From assembly GCF_019977395.1 (NCBI RefSeq), contig NZ_AP024660.1:62001-126000 (forward strand): a stretch of DNA of 64,000 nt. The letters run 5' to 3'. The DNA comes from Arthrobacter sp. NicSoilC5. Lineage in GTDB: Bacteria; Actinomycetota; Actinomycetes; Actinomycetales; Micrococcaceae. Positions 7,599 through 15,304 of this stretch are shown here, piece after piece. Positions within the stretch are counted from its first letter, which is position 1, and each line of letters begins with the position of its first letter. Below the pieces are notes generated by a model, which had not been told where the DNA came from, did not search any database, and worked only from the letters and a program-made list of their open reading frames with translations. A program made the translations under genes and the position numbers.

Positions 7599-9407
7599 TC
7601 AGGAGCGCGGGGCGGAGTACATTTCCTCGATTACGCTTTCGAAGTCCTTCATGACCTGTGACCTTTTGACCTTCATTGACGGCGTGAGGTGCCCGGAGGC
7701 TTCGGTGAAGTCGGCCGGGACGATGCGGAAGGACTTGATGGCTTCGGCCTGGGAGACCGACGAATTTGCCGCGGTAATGAGGTCCTGCACTGCTGCCTTA
7801 ACCACTGGATTGGCCGCTGCCTGCTCCAGGGTGGTGTCCGCCGGAAGGCCGTGGCGCTGGAGCCAGCCCGGCAGGGCTTCCTGGTCCAGGGTTACCAGGG
7901 CCCCGATGAAGGGCCTGTTGTCGCCCACCACGAGAACCTGCGATACCAGGGCGTCGGCACGGATCTGGTCCTCCAGCAGGGCCGGGATGACGTTCTTGCC
8001 GCCGGCGGTAACGATGATTTCCTTTTTGCGGCCGGTGATCCAGACGAAACCGTCGTCATCCAGCTTGCCGATGTCCCCGGTATGGAACCAGCCATCCGTG
8101 AACGCCTCCGCGGTGAGGTCGTCCCGCCCGTAGTAGCCGCGCATGACGCAGACTCCCTTGGCCAGGATCTCGCCGTCGTCGGCAATCTTGACGGAGTTGC
8201 CCGGGAGGGGCTTGCCCACGGAACCGATCTTGATCCGGGACGGGGTGTTCACCGTGATGGGCGCGGTGGTTTCGGTGAGCCCGTATCCCTCCAGCACCTG
8301 CAGGCCAATGCCCTGGAAGAAGTGGCCCAGCCGCTCGCCCAGGGGGCCGCCACCGGACACGGCATGGGCAACATGTCCACCCATGGCAGCCCGCAGCTTG
8401 CCGTAGACCAGCTTGTCGAACAACGCGTGCCGCAGCTTCAGGCCCAGCCCCACCCGTCCGTCCTGCCGCGCCTTCGAGAAGGCGATGGCAGTCTCGGCGG
8501 CCCGGTGGAAGATGGCGCCTTTGCCGCCGTCCTCGGCCTTGGTCAGCGCGGAGTTGTAGACCTTCTCGAAGACCCTGGGCACCGCCAGGATGAACGTCGG
8601 TTCGTAGCTCTGCAGGTCCGCCAGGAGGTTCTTGATGTCCGGGGTGTGGGCCACCGTGGTTCCGGCTGCCATCGCCAGTACCGAGATGTACCGGGCAAAC
8701 ACGTGGGCCAGCGGCAGGAACATGATGGTCTTGGCATGCTCGTGGACAATTTCGCCGATGATGCCCAGGGCATTGTCCGAGAGTTCCACGAAGTTGCCGT
8801 GCGTCAGCTCACAGCCCTTGGGGCGTCCTGTGGTTCCGGAGGTGTAGATGATGGTGGCAACGTCCTGCAGTCCCGCAGCTTTGCGGCGGGACTCGAGGTC
8901 CTCATCGCTGACGCCGCGGCCTGCTTCCCGGAGGCTGTCCAGGCCCTGGCCCTCAAGCTGCCACACGTGCTGCACGTCCGTCAGGCCTTCGGCGGTGACG
9001 GCCTGGCGGATAACGTTCTCGTGCTGGGCGGACTCGCCGAACGCGGCCACCGCGCCGGAGTCACCCAGGTTCCAGGCCACCTGGGAAGGGGAGGAGGTTT
9101 CATAGATGGGGACCGAGACCGCTCCTGCGAACCAGATGGAAAAGTCCACGAGAGACCACTCGTAGCGGGTACGGGACATGATGCCCACACGGTCACCGGC
9201 GCCGACTCCACTGGCCATCAGCCCCTTGGCCAACGCCTTGACGTCGGCCAGGAATTCGGTGGCCGACACGTTGCGCCACGCACCCGAGGCGTCCAGGCGG
9301 GAAAACAGTGCCGGGTTGCTGGGCTTGGCCGCCTGCCGCAGCACCAGGTCAGTGATGTTGGTTTCGGGCGGGACAACAACCAGGGGCGGAACACTGAATT
9401 CGCGCAC
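7599..9407 (-). CDS. fadD15: Long-chain fatty-acid-CoA ligase (FadD15-like)
   Basis: This 602-residue AMP-forming enzyme activates fatty acids to acyl-CoA through an acyl-adenylate. The adenylate-forming P-loop [15 protein letters not shown] is at about residues 186-200. The linker motif [11 protein letters not shown], the GWFHTGDIG segment and a C-terminal [14 protein letters not shown] (catalytic Lys region) are all present. Length fits the FadD15/long-chain ligase group. GTG 9407 has AAAGGAG seven bases upstream. It probably feeds acyl chains to phospholipid synthesis; a PlsC gene lies 3.5 kb away. The neighbouring glucokinase gene is divergent. Confidence 0.95.
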   Translation of the reverse strand: MREFSVPPLVVVPPETNITDLVLRQAAKPSNPALFSRLDASGAWRNVSATEFLADVKALAKGLMASGVGAGDRVGIMSRTRYEWSLVDFSIWFAGAVSVPIYETSSPSQVAWNLGDSGAVAAFGESAQHENVIRQAVTAEGLTDVQHVWQLEGQGLDSLREAGRGVSDEDLESRRKAAGLQDVATIIYTSGTTGRPKGCELTHGNFVELSDNALGIIGEIVHEHAKTIMFLPLAHVFARYISVLAMAAGTTVAHTPDIKNLLADLQSYEPTFILAVPRVFEKVYNSALTKAEDGGKGAIFHRAAETAIAFSKARQDGRVGLGLKLRHALFDKLVYGKLRAAMGGHVAHAVSGGGPLGERLGHFFQGIGLQVLEGYGLTETTAPITVNTPSRIKIGSVGKPLPGNSVKIADDGEILAKGVCVMRGYYGRDDLTAEAFTDGWFHTGDIGKLDDDGFVWITGRKKEIIVTAGGKNVIPALLEDQIRADALVSQVLVVGDNRPFIGALVTLDQEALPGWLQRHGLPADTTLEQAAANPVVKAAVQDLITAANSSVSQAEAIKSFRIVPADFTEASGHLTPSMKVKRSQVMKDFESVIEEMYSAPRS

Positions 9408-9563
9408 TATAGCTCCTTTGATATCTGAAGTCCCGCGCAGGGGGTTTGCCTAAAGACTAGTACCCCGGGCGGAACAGTGCAGTACACAAACCTACTGGCG
9501 AGTAACTTAGCCGTCAATGGGCGCTGTGAAGGGCTGTATGTCAAGACAATGTTTCCGCCCGCC

Positions 9564-9569
9564 TAGAAT
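9564..9569 (+). promoter_or_regulatory. -10 hexamer of a leaderless glucokinase transcript
   Basis: TAGAAT lies eight bases before ATG 9578, the only start codon before the kinase core. Confidence 0.6.
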
Positions 9570-9577
9570 GGTGGACT

Positions 9578-10666
9578 ATGTACGGACCGTTGCCCGGCGA
9601 TCAGGCCGGCCCCCTGAAAAGACCAGCTCCGTGGCGCCGCCGTCCCGCCACCCACCGTGCCGGACAGCTCCATGGCGGCGCCGGCGGGCACCTCCGCCTG
9701 GGCCGCAAGGGACTGGCCATCGGAATCGACATCGGGGGAACCAAGGTCGCTGCCGGCGTGGTGGACGCCGAAGGACGGATCCTCAGCGAGGCCCGCCGCT
9801 CCACCCCCGGAACGGACCCGCGGGCAGTGGAGCAGGTCATTGTCGAACTGGTGGAGGAACTCGGCCGGGGGCACCGCATCTGGTCAGTGGGCATCGGCGC
9901 AGCCGGCTGGATGGACCTTGCCGGGGGAACCGTCCTTTTCAGCCCGCACCTGGCCTGGCGCAATGAGCCGCTGCGTGACAACCTCCAGCGGCTCCTCCGC
10001 CGGCCGGTGCTCCTGACCAACGACGCCGATGCCGCAGCATGGGCGGAGTGGCGCTTCGGCGCCGGGCAGGGGGAGGACCGGCTGGTCTGCATCACGCTGG
10101 GTACCGGCATCGGCGGCGCCATGGTGATGGACGGCAGGGTGGAACGCGGCCGCTTTGGCGTGGCAGGCGAGTTTGGCCACCAGATCATCATGCCGGGCGG
10201 CCACCGCTGCGAATGCGGCAACCGAGGCTGCTGGGAACAGTACGCTTCGGGCAACGCCCTGGGACGGGAAGCCCGGCTCCTGGCGCGGTCCAACTCACCG
10301 ATGGCCCAGGACCTGCTGGCGGCCGTGGGGGGACATCCGGAAGCGATCACCGGAGCCATCGTGACCGAACTGGCGCTCGCCGGCGACCCCGCTTCGCGGG
10401 AGCTGATCGAGGAGGTCGGCGAATGGCTGGGCCTCGGGCTGGCCAACCTGGCAGCGGCCCTGGACCCGGGGCTGTTCGTTATCGGCGGCGGCCTGTGCTC
10501 AGCGGGCGACCTGCTGGTCGAACCGGCCCGCAAGGCCTTCGCACGGAACCTGACGGGGCGCGGATTCCGCCCGGCTGCAGGGATCGAGCTGGCGGCCCTG
10601 GGCCCCAACGCGGGGCTCATCGGAGCTGCCGACCTTTCCCGCGTCAGCAGCCGCGTCCGCAGCTGA
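9578..10666 (+). CDS. glk: ROK family glucokinase
   Basis: This 362-residue ROK kinase phosphorylates glucose with ATP. Visible are the nucleotide-binding [14 protein letters not shown] (about 47-60), LTNDADAAAWAEW, TLGTGIGGA, and the ROK zinc motif GHRCECGNRGCWEQYASG (His plus three Cys). An Arg/Pro-rich extension of about 45 residues precedes the core, and no other ATG, GTG or TTG lies in frame before it, so ATG 9578 is supported. It diverges from the acyl-CoA ligase gene. Streptomyces GlkA, which also mediates carbon catabolite repression, is the best-known relative; a regulatory role here is only an inference. Confidence 0.92.
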   Translation: MYGPLPGDQAGPLKRPAPWRRRPATHRAGQLHGGAGGHLRLGRKGLAIGIDIGGTKVAAGVVDAEGRILSEARRSTPGTDPRAVEQVIVELVEELGRGHRIWSVGIGAAGWMDLAGGTVLFSPHLAWRNEPLRDNLQRLLRRPVLLTNDADAAAWAEWRFGAGQGEDRLVCITLGTGIGGAMVMDGRVERGRFGVAGEFGHQIIMPGGHRCECGNRGCWEQYASGNALGREARLLARSNSPMAQDLLAAVGGHPEAITGAIVTELALAGDPASRELIEEVGEWLGLGLANLAAALDPGLFVIGGGLCSAGDLLVEPARKAFARNLTGRGFRPAAGIELAALGPNAGLIGAADLSRVSSRVRS

Positions 10667-10667
10667 G

Positions 10668-10715
10668 GACGACGGCGGTGCGGCCGCCGGGGAGCTAGAC
10701 CCTGGCGCCGTCGTC
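10668..10715. terminator. Possible convergent hairpin after glk
   Basis: GACGACGGCG pairs with CGCCGTCGTC around a GC-rich interior that itself contains GCGGCCGC. It overlaps the 3' end of the next, convergent gene and has no T-run. Confidence 0.35.
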
Positions 10716-11252
10716 GTCGCCGTTCTTTTCCTGGGGCAGCTTCATGATCAGGTACACCGTGGCCAGCACGAACACCGCAACGATGCCAACGATGGCCAGC
10801 AGGGGTGCTGACCGCCAGAACATGGCTGAGAGCAGCAGTGCGACGGGTCCGCCGACGGCCCCGAGCCAGGCGAGCATGGTCAGGGGGTCGGTGCCGGCCA
10901 GGCTGGGCGGTTCCTCCGGCACGAACTCTTCGCCGTCGTCGTCCACGTCATAGTCCCTGGGACCCTCGCCGGGCCCGTCCGCGCCATTCCCGGGCCGCGC
11001 CTGACGTTCGGCCGCGGACATTTCGGCGGGAGGAGTTCCCGCCAGTCCCAGGGGATCGAAATCGCGGAACGTTGGTTGCGCGGGGGGGTCCGGCGCAGCA
11101 GCCACCGGACCGGTGGGCACATGTTCCCCGGGAGCGGGGGAATCGGGGCGGATCGCCACGGTGTCCGATTCCAGCCTTGCCACCAGGTCCAGCCAGACGG
11201 CGTCGTCCTGGTTGGCGCCCTGGTCCGGCTGGTCGGAGTCAGGCCTGTTCAC
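10695..11252 (-). CDS. Hypothetical membrane protein with acidic N-terminal region
   Basis: I do not recognise this 185-residue protein. The first 115 residues are Pro-, Asp- and Glu-rich and probably disordered. Two hydrophobic helices follow (about 128-147 and 151-172), then a short charged tail (KLPQEKNGDDDGARV). GTG 11252 is chosen because AGGAGG lies seven bases upstream; longer readings enter the upstream esterase. The start overlaps the esterase stop by 14 bases, so it is the last gene of a three-gene coupled unit. That suggests a membrane partner of the esterases, but nothing in the sequence gives a function. Confidence 0.75.
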   Translation of the reverse strand: MNRPDSDQPDQGANQDDAVWLDLVARLESDTVAIRPDSPAPGEHVPTGPVAAAPDPPAQPTFRDFDPLGLAGTPPAEMSAAERQARPGNGADGPGEGPRDYDVDDDGEEFVPEEPPSLAGTDPLTMLAWLGAVGGPVALLLSAMFWRSAPLLAIVGIVAVFVLATVYLIMKLPQEKNGDDDGARV

Positions 11253-12045
11253 TGCGGACCTCCTGTCCGGGCCGCGCAGGGCCGGCCGGCGCATTCTGCA
11301 GGACGCGCCGGATGAACTCAACAGACCCCTCAAAGATGCGGTCGGCGTCGTTGTCCAGGGTCGCGACGTGGTAGCTGTTCTCCAGCCGCACCACTTCCAG
11401 CGGAGCGTGCGTCAGCCCGCGCCGGAGGGCGTTCATGCTGGCATCCGACACCACGTGGTCCACGGTGGAGCGGTAGACCTGCACGGGTGCGGTGACCCGT
11501 GGCAGGAGCCGGACGGTGTCCCTGAACATTTTGTTCAGTTCGTGGGCAGCGGCCACGGGTGTGCGTGCATAGGCGCCCTCATCCATCCCTGCCTTGAGGA
11601 TGTCATTGCCGATGGAGGGGGTGCTTTTAAGCACCAGCTTCAGGATCCCTGCCAAGGGCGCGCGGGGATCATCAATCACCAGGCCGGGGTTCACCAGGAT
11701 CACTCCCGCGACGGGCCGGGTGGCCGCAATGCGCAGGGCCAGAGCCCCGCCCATGCTCAGGCCGGCTGCGAAGACCTGGTCGCACTCCGCGTCCAGTTCC
11801 AGGAAGGCGTCGTCCAGGGCGCCGTGCCACTGCTGCCAGCGGGTGCGGGCCAGATCCTGCCACGTGGTCCCGTGGCCGGGCAGCAGCGGCATGCGGACGG
11901 CGAAACCGGCTGCGGCGAACGCCGCGGCCCAGGCGCGCAGGCCATGGGGGCTTCCCGTGAAGCCGTGGGACAGGACCACCCCCGTGCGGGATCCTTCGCC
12001 GCTGAAGGGGCTGGTGAACGGGCTGTGGTCCGGACCGGAGGTCAT
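11239..12045 (-). CDS. Alpha/beta hydrolase, carboxylesterase/lipase type (copy 2)
   Basis: This 268-residue cytoplasmic hydrolase has the oxyanion-region motif SHGFTGSP (about 26-33), LPGHGTTW, nucleophile elbow AGLSMGGALAL, an acid in STVDHVV and the catalytic His in SYHVATLD. It resembles the thermostable carboxylesterase/monoacylglycerol lipase group. The upstream gene encodes a close paralogue with the same motifs in the same order, so the pair arose by tandem duplication. ATG 12045 overlaps the upstream stop by four bases (ATGA). The natural ester is unknown; acylglycerols are plausible given the lipid genes around it. Confidence 0.88.
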   Translation of the reverse strand: MTSGPDHSPFTSPFSGEGSRTGVVLSHGFTGSPHGLRAWAAAFAAAGFAVRMPLLPGHGTTWQDLARTRWQQWHGALDDAFLELDAECDQVFAAGLSMGGALALRIAATRPVAGVILVNPGLVIDDPRAPLAGILKLVLKSTPSIGNDILKAGMDEGAYARTPVAAAHELNKMFRDTVRLLPRVTAPVQVYRSTVDHVVSDASMNALRRGLTHAPLEVVRLENSYHVATLDNDADRIFEGSVEFIRRVLQNAPAGPARPGQEVRSEQA

Positions 12046-12830
12046 GGCGTCTCCAAGGGACTGGTGTGGCGGGCGTGGGCGGCGACGAATTCTCCTGACC
12101 TGGCGAAGATCGCGGGCGCGTCAACGTCCAGAGTAGCCACATGGCCGCTGCTGGCAAGGTCCACCACGTCGGTGAGGTTCGCGCCCAACCCCGTCCGCAG
12201 CAGGGCCAGCGATGTGGGCGGGACCACGGCGTCGGTACGCGACTTGAAGACCTGGACCGGGGCGTCGACACCGGGCAGCGCCCGTACGGTTGCACCGAAC
12301 AGTTTCTTGAGCTCATGCACTGCCGCGAGCGGCGTCAGGGAGTAATCGCCATCGTTCGTCGCCGGCGCCCCGGTCTGCTCCTCCTGGATGGGGACCGTGG
12401 TCCGCTGGAAGTATTTGAGGAGGCCGATGATCCGTACCCGGCGGTCGTAGAAGCTGAGGCCCGGGTTAACGACGCTGACCCCTGCCACCTGGTGGCGGGA
12501 TGCTGCGAGGAGGGCAATCGCACCGCCCATCGACAGGCCCGCCGTAAAACAGGAATCCGTCCGGCCCGCCAGGTCGAGGAGGGCCTTTTCATAGCTGCGG
12601 TACCAGTCCTGCCAGCCGGTCAGCGCTAGCTGGCGCCAGTCCGTTCCATGCCCCGGCAGAAGCGGGACGGATACGGCGTATCCGAGGTCCGCGAGGTGCT
12701 GTGCCCACGGCATGATACTCAGGGGACTGCCCGTGAAACCGTGACAAATGGCCACCCCGGTGCGGGCGTTGGCGCCGTGGCCCGGATAACTGAAAGCGGC
12801 CGGACGGGACGGGGGGCTGCTTTCAGTCAT
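12042..12830 (-). CDS. Alpha/beta hydrolase, carboxylesterase/lipase type (copy 1)
   Basis: This 262-residue paralogue of the downstream hydrolase shares CHGFTGSP, LPGHGTDW, AGLSMGGAIAL (nucleophile Ser), an acid in SRTDAVVP and the catalytic His in SGHVATLD. It heads a three-gene unit: two esterases, then the small membrane protein. ATG 12830 has GGAG very close upstream. It is divergent from the plsC gene, and the roughly 110-bp gap between them must hold both promoters. Confidence 0.88.
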   Translation of the reverse strand: MTESSPPSRPAAFSYPGHGANARTGVAICHGFTGSPLSIMPWAQHLADLGYAVSVPLLPGHGTDWRQLALTGWQDWYRSYEKALLDLAGRTDSCFTAGLSMGGAIALLAASRHQVAGVSVVNPGLSFYDRRVRIIGLLKYFQRTTVPIQEEQTGAPATNDGDYSLTPLAAVHELKKLFGATVRALPGVDAPVQVFKSRTDAVVPPTSLALLRTGLGANLTDVVDLASSGHVATLDVDAPAIFARSGEFVAAHARHTSPLETP

Positions 12831-12865
12831 GACTCCATCGTGTCACTGTTCCAGCCAAATCTCAC

Positions 12866-12871
12866 TAGAGT
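12866..12871 (+). promoter_or_regulatory. Candidate -10 of plsC
   Basis: TAGAGT would start transcription near 12878, giving a leader of about 60 bases before GTG 12941. TTG 12881 is an alternative near-leaderless start, less likely. Confidence 0.4.
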
Positions 12872-12940
12872 AGGGTTGCATTGAATCGCTGGCCAGGCCC
12901 GACGCAGGGCCTGGGGCTGCCTTCCGGAGAGGTTCACCAC

Positions 12941-13762
12941 GTGTTCTATTGGGTCATGAAAAGGATCTTCCTCGGTCCGGTGATCAAGCTGCTCTTCAGG
13001 CCCTGGGTCAAGGGCCTGGACAACATTCCGGCGCAGGGGGCCGCCATCATCGCCTCCAACCACCTGTCGTTCTCCGACTCCATCTTCATGCCGCTCATGG
13101 TGCGGCGCCCTGTGGTCTTCCTCGCCAAGTCGGAGTACTTCACGGGAACCGGCATCAAGGGCAGGCTCACGGCCGCGTTCTTCCGCCTCACCAACCAATT
13201 GCCCATGGACCGCTCCGGGGGCGCTGCCTCCGCCGCGTCCCTGAACGCAGGGATGGAAGTACTCGGCGCCGGCGGCCTGCTGGGCATCTACCCGGAGGGC
13301 ACGCGAAGCCCCGACGGACGGTTGTACCGCGGCAAGGTAGGCGTGGCACGGCTGGCGCTCCAGGCCGGGGTCCCTGTGATCCCCGTTGCCATGATCGGCA
13401 CCGACAAGGTCCAGCCCATCGGCAAGCGCCTGCCCAACATCCGCAGGATCGGCATGATCTTCGGCGAACCGCTGGATTTCAACCAGTACCGGGAGCAGGC
13501 AGAAGACCGGACGGTCCAGCGCCAGGTCACGGACGAGATCATGTCCCGGCTGATGCGGCTCTCCGGCCAGGAATACGTGGATGAATATGCGGCCGTGGTG
13601 AAGCTGCGGCTCGCCGGGAAGCCGGAGGAACCGCGGGCTGCCGCCGAGCCCCTCGCGGCCCCGGCAGCCTCCGGAGACGGATTCATCCAGGACTCCGGGT
13701 CAGGCCCGGCGCCGGGCAGCCCCGGTGTGGAGGACGACGCCCGCACAGAGGCCGCGGGATAG
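12941..13762 (+). CDS. plsC: 1-acyl-sn-glycerol-3-phosphate acyltransferase
   Basis: This 273-residue enzyme would esterify lysophosphatidate to phosphatidate at the membrane. The four PlsC blocks are visible: SNHLSFSDS (the HX4D catalytic pair, here H-L-S-F-S-D), a substrate block near the FFRLTNQLPMDR segment, YPEGTRSPDG (block III) and VPVIPVAMIG (block IV). The C-terminal 45 residues are Ala/Pro-rich and variable. GTG 12941 is preferred because GGAGAGG is well placed and the protein then begins VFYWVMKRIF, as in relatives. Another reading starts at TTG 12881. It resembles Rv2182c, which also lies near aroG. Confidence 0.92.
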   Translation: MFYWVMKRIFLGPVIKLLFRPWVKGLDNIPAQGAAIIASNHLSFSDSIFMPLMVRRPVVFLAKSEYFTGTGIKGRLTAAFFRLTNQLPMDRSGGAASAASLNAGMEVLGAGGLLGIYPEGTRSPDGRLYRGKVGVARLALQAGVPVIPVAMIGTDKVQPIGKRLPNIRRIGMIFGEPLDFNQYREQAEDRTVQRQVTDEIMSRLMRLSGQEYVDEYAAVVKLRLAGKPEEPRAAAEPLAAPAASGDGFIQDSGSGPAPGSPGVEDDARTEAAG

Positions 13763-13848
13763 CGGAACCTTCCGGCGGCCCCGCGGCAGTTGTGACGGGG
13801 ACAGCGGGCAGCGTGACGGTCCGGTGCCCGGCGCTGCCGCCCTGCCGC

Positions 13849-13854
13849 TAGTCT
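13849..13854 (+). promoter_or_regulatory. -10 hexamer of a leaderless aroG transcript
   Basis: TAGTCT lies six bases before GTG 13861. Confidence 0.6.
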
Positions 13855-13860
13855 TAGAGG

Positions 13861-15252
13861 GTGACTGAGCTATCTGCAAAACCAGCCTTTTCTCTGTCCA
13901 GCACCGCCCAGAGCGGAGCGGCCAACTATCCCGGACTGGACCATTGGCGGGACCTTCCCATCTCCCAGCAGCCCAGCTGGCAGGACCGGGATGTCTTTGA
14001 GGCCTCAGTGAAGGAACTGTCGGTCCTGCCGCCGCTGGTGTTTGCAGGCGAAGTGGACGTGCTTCGCGAGCGGCTGGCTGCCGCTGCCCAGGGCAAGGCG
14101 TTCCTTCTGCAGGGCGGCGACTGCGCCGAGACCTTCGAGGCTGCCACGGCCGACAAGATCAGCGCCCGTGTGAAAACCATCCTCCAGATGGCGGTGGTGC
14201 TCACCTATGGTGCCGCGATGCCGGTCATCAAGATGGGCCGCATGGCGGGCCAGTTCGCCAAGCCGCGCTCCTCCAATGACGAAACACGTGACGGCGTGAC
14301 CCTGCCCGCCTACCGCGGCGACATCGTCAACGGGTACGACTTCACCCCCGAGTCGCGCGGCCACGACGCCGCGCGCATGCTGCGGGCGTACCACACGTCG
14401 GCCTCCACCCTGAACCTCATCCGCGCCTTCACGCAGGGCGGTTTCGCGGACCTGCGCTCCGTGCACCAGTGGAACAAGGGGTTTACCGAAAACCCGGCCC
14501 ACGCCCGTTACGAATCACTGGCCCGCGATATTGACCGTGCCATCAAGTTCATGGACTCCTGCGGCGCCGACTTCGAAGCCCTCAAGCGGGTGGAGTTCTT
14601 CGCAAGCCACGAGGCACTGCTCTTGGATTACGAACGCGCGCTGACCCGTATCGACTCCCGCACCGGCTTCCCGTACGACACCTCGGCCCATTTCCTCTGG
14701 ATCGGCGAGCGTACCCGGGAACTGGACCACGCCCATGTCGACTTCCTCTCGCGGGTACGCAACCCCATCGGCGTGAAGCTGGGCCCGTCCACCACCGGTG
14801 ACGACGCCCTGCGCCTGATCGACAAGCTCGACCCGGACCGCGAGCCCGGCCGCCTCACCTTCATCACCCGCATGGGCGCCGGCAACATCCGCGAAAAGCT
14901 GCCGGCCGTCGTCGAGAAGGTCACCGCCTCCGGGGCGCAGGTCCTGTGGGTCACCGACCCCATGCACGGCAACACCGTCACCTCGCCCAACGGTTACAAG
15001 ACCCGGAACTTCGACGACGTCATCGACGAAGTGCGCGGGTTCTTCGAGGTGCACCACGGACTGGGGACTGTACCGGGCGGCCTGCACGTGGAGATGACAG
15101 GCGACGACGTCGCCGAGTGCCTGGGCGGCGCCGACCCGATCGACCAGGATGCGTTCCTGGACCGCTACGAGTCGGTCTGCGATCCCCGCCTGAACCACAT
15201 GCAGTCACTCGAAATGGCCTTCCTGGTGGCCGGCGCGCTCGCCAAGCACTAG
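13861..15252 (+). CDS. aroG: 3-deoxy-7-phosphoheptulonate synthase, class II
   Basis: This 463-residue enzyme condenses phosphoenolpyruvate with erythrose 4-phosphate, the first step of aromatic amino-acid synthesis. The class II (plant/mycobacterial AroG) family is clear from LLQGGDCAETF (metal-binding Cys), KMGRMAGQFAKPRS, YRGDIVNGYD, WIGERTRELDHAHVDF, GVKLGPSTT, ITRMGAGNIREKLP and WVTDPMHGN. Length matches Mycobacterium AroG (Rv2178c). Translation starts at GTG 13861 with no visible Shine-Dalgarno and a -10 six bases away. It is monocistronic and ends at a hairpin shared with the convergent kinase gene. Confidence 0.97.
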   Translation: MTELSAKPAFSLSSTAQSGAANYPGLDHWRDLPISQQPSWQDRDVFEASVKELSVLPPLVFAGEVDVLRERLAAAAQGKAFLLQGGDCAETFEAATADKISARVKTILQMAVVLTYGAAMPVIKMGRMAGQFAKPRSSNDETRDGVTLPAYRGDIVNGYDFTPESRGHDAARMLRAYHTSASTLNLIRAFTQGGFADLRSVHQWNKGFTENPAHARYESLARDIDRAIKFMDSCGADFEALKRVEFFASHEALLLDYERALTRIDSRTGFPYDTSAHFLWIGERTRELDHAHVDFLSRVRNPIGVKLGPSTTGDDALRLIDKLDPDREPGRLTFITRMGAGNIREKLPAVVEKVTASGAQVLWVTDPMHGNTVTSPNGYKTRNFDDVIDEVRGFFEVHHGLGTVPGGLHVEMTGDDVAECLGGADPIDQDAFLDRYESVCDPRLNHMQSLEMAFLVAGALAKH

Positions 15253-15274
15253 GAACCAAGCCAAACGGTTCCGG

Positions 15275-15300
15275 GGTGGGCAGGCTTATGCCTGCCCACC
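15275..15300. terminator. Convergent terminator between aroG and the kinase gene
   Basis: An 11-bp perfect stem (GGTGGGCAGGC / GCCTGCCCACC) closes a TTAT loop. There is no T-run on either side. Confidence 0.7.
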
Positions 15301-15304
15301 TGGA

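Noticed and set aside
7689..9428. A 579-codon open frame antisense to the acyl-CoA ligase gene
   Set aside because: The ligase strand carries all adenylate-forming motifs and a good ribosome site.
12881..12940. A longer PlsC starting at TTG 12881
   Set aside because: The extra 20 residues are not PlsC-like and GTG 12941 has a well-placed ribosome site.
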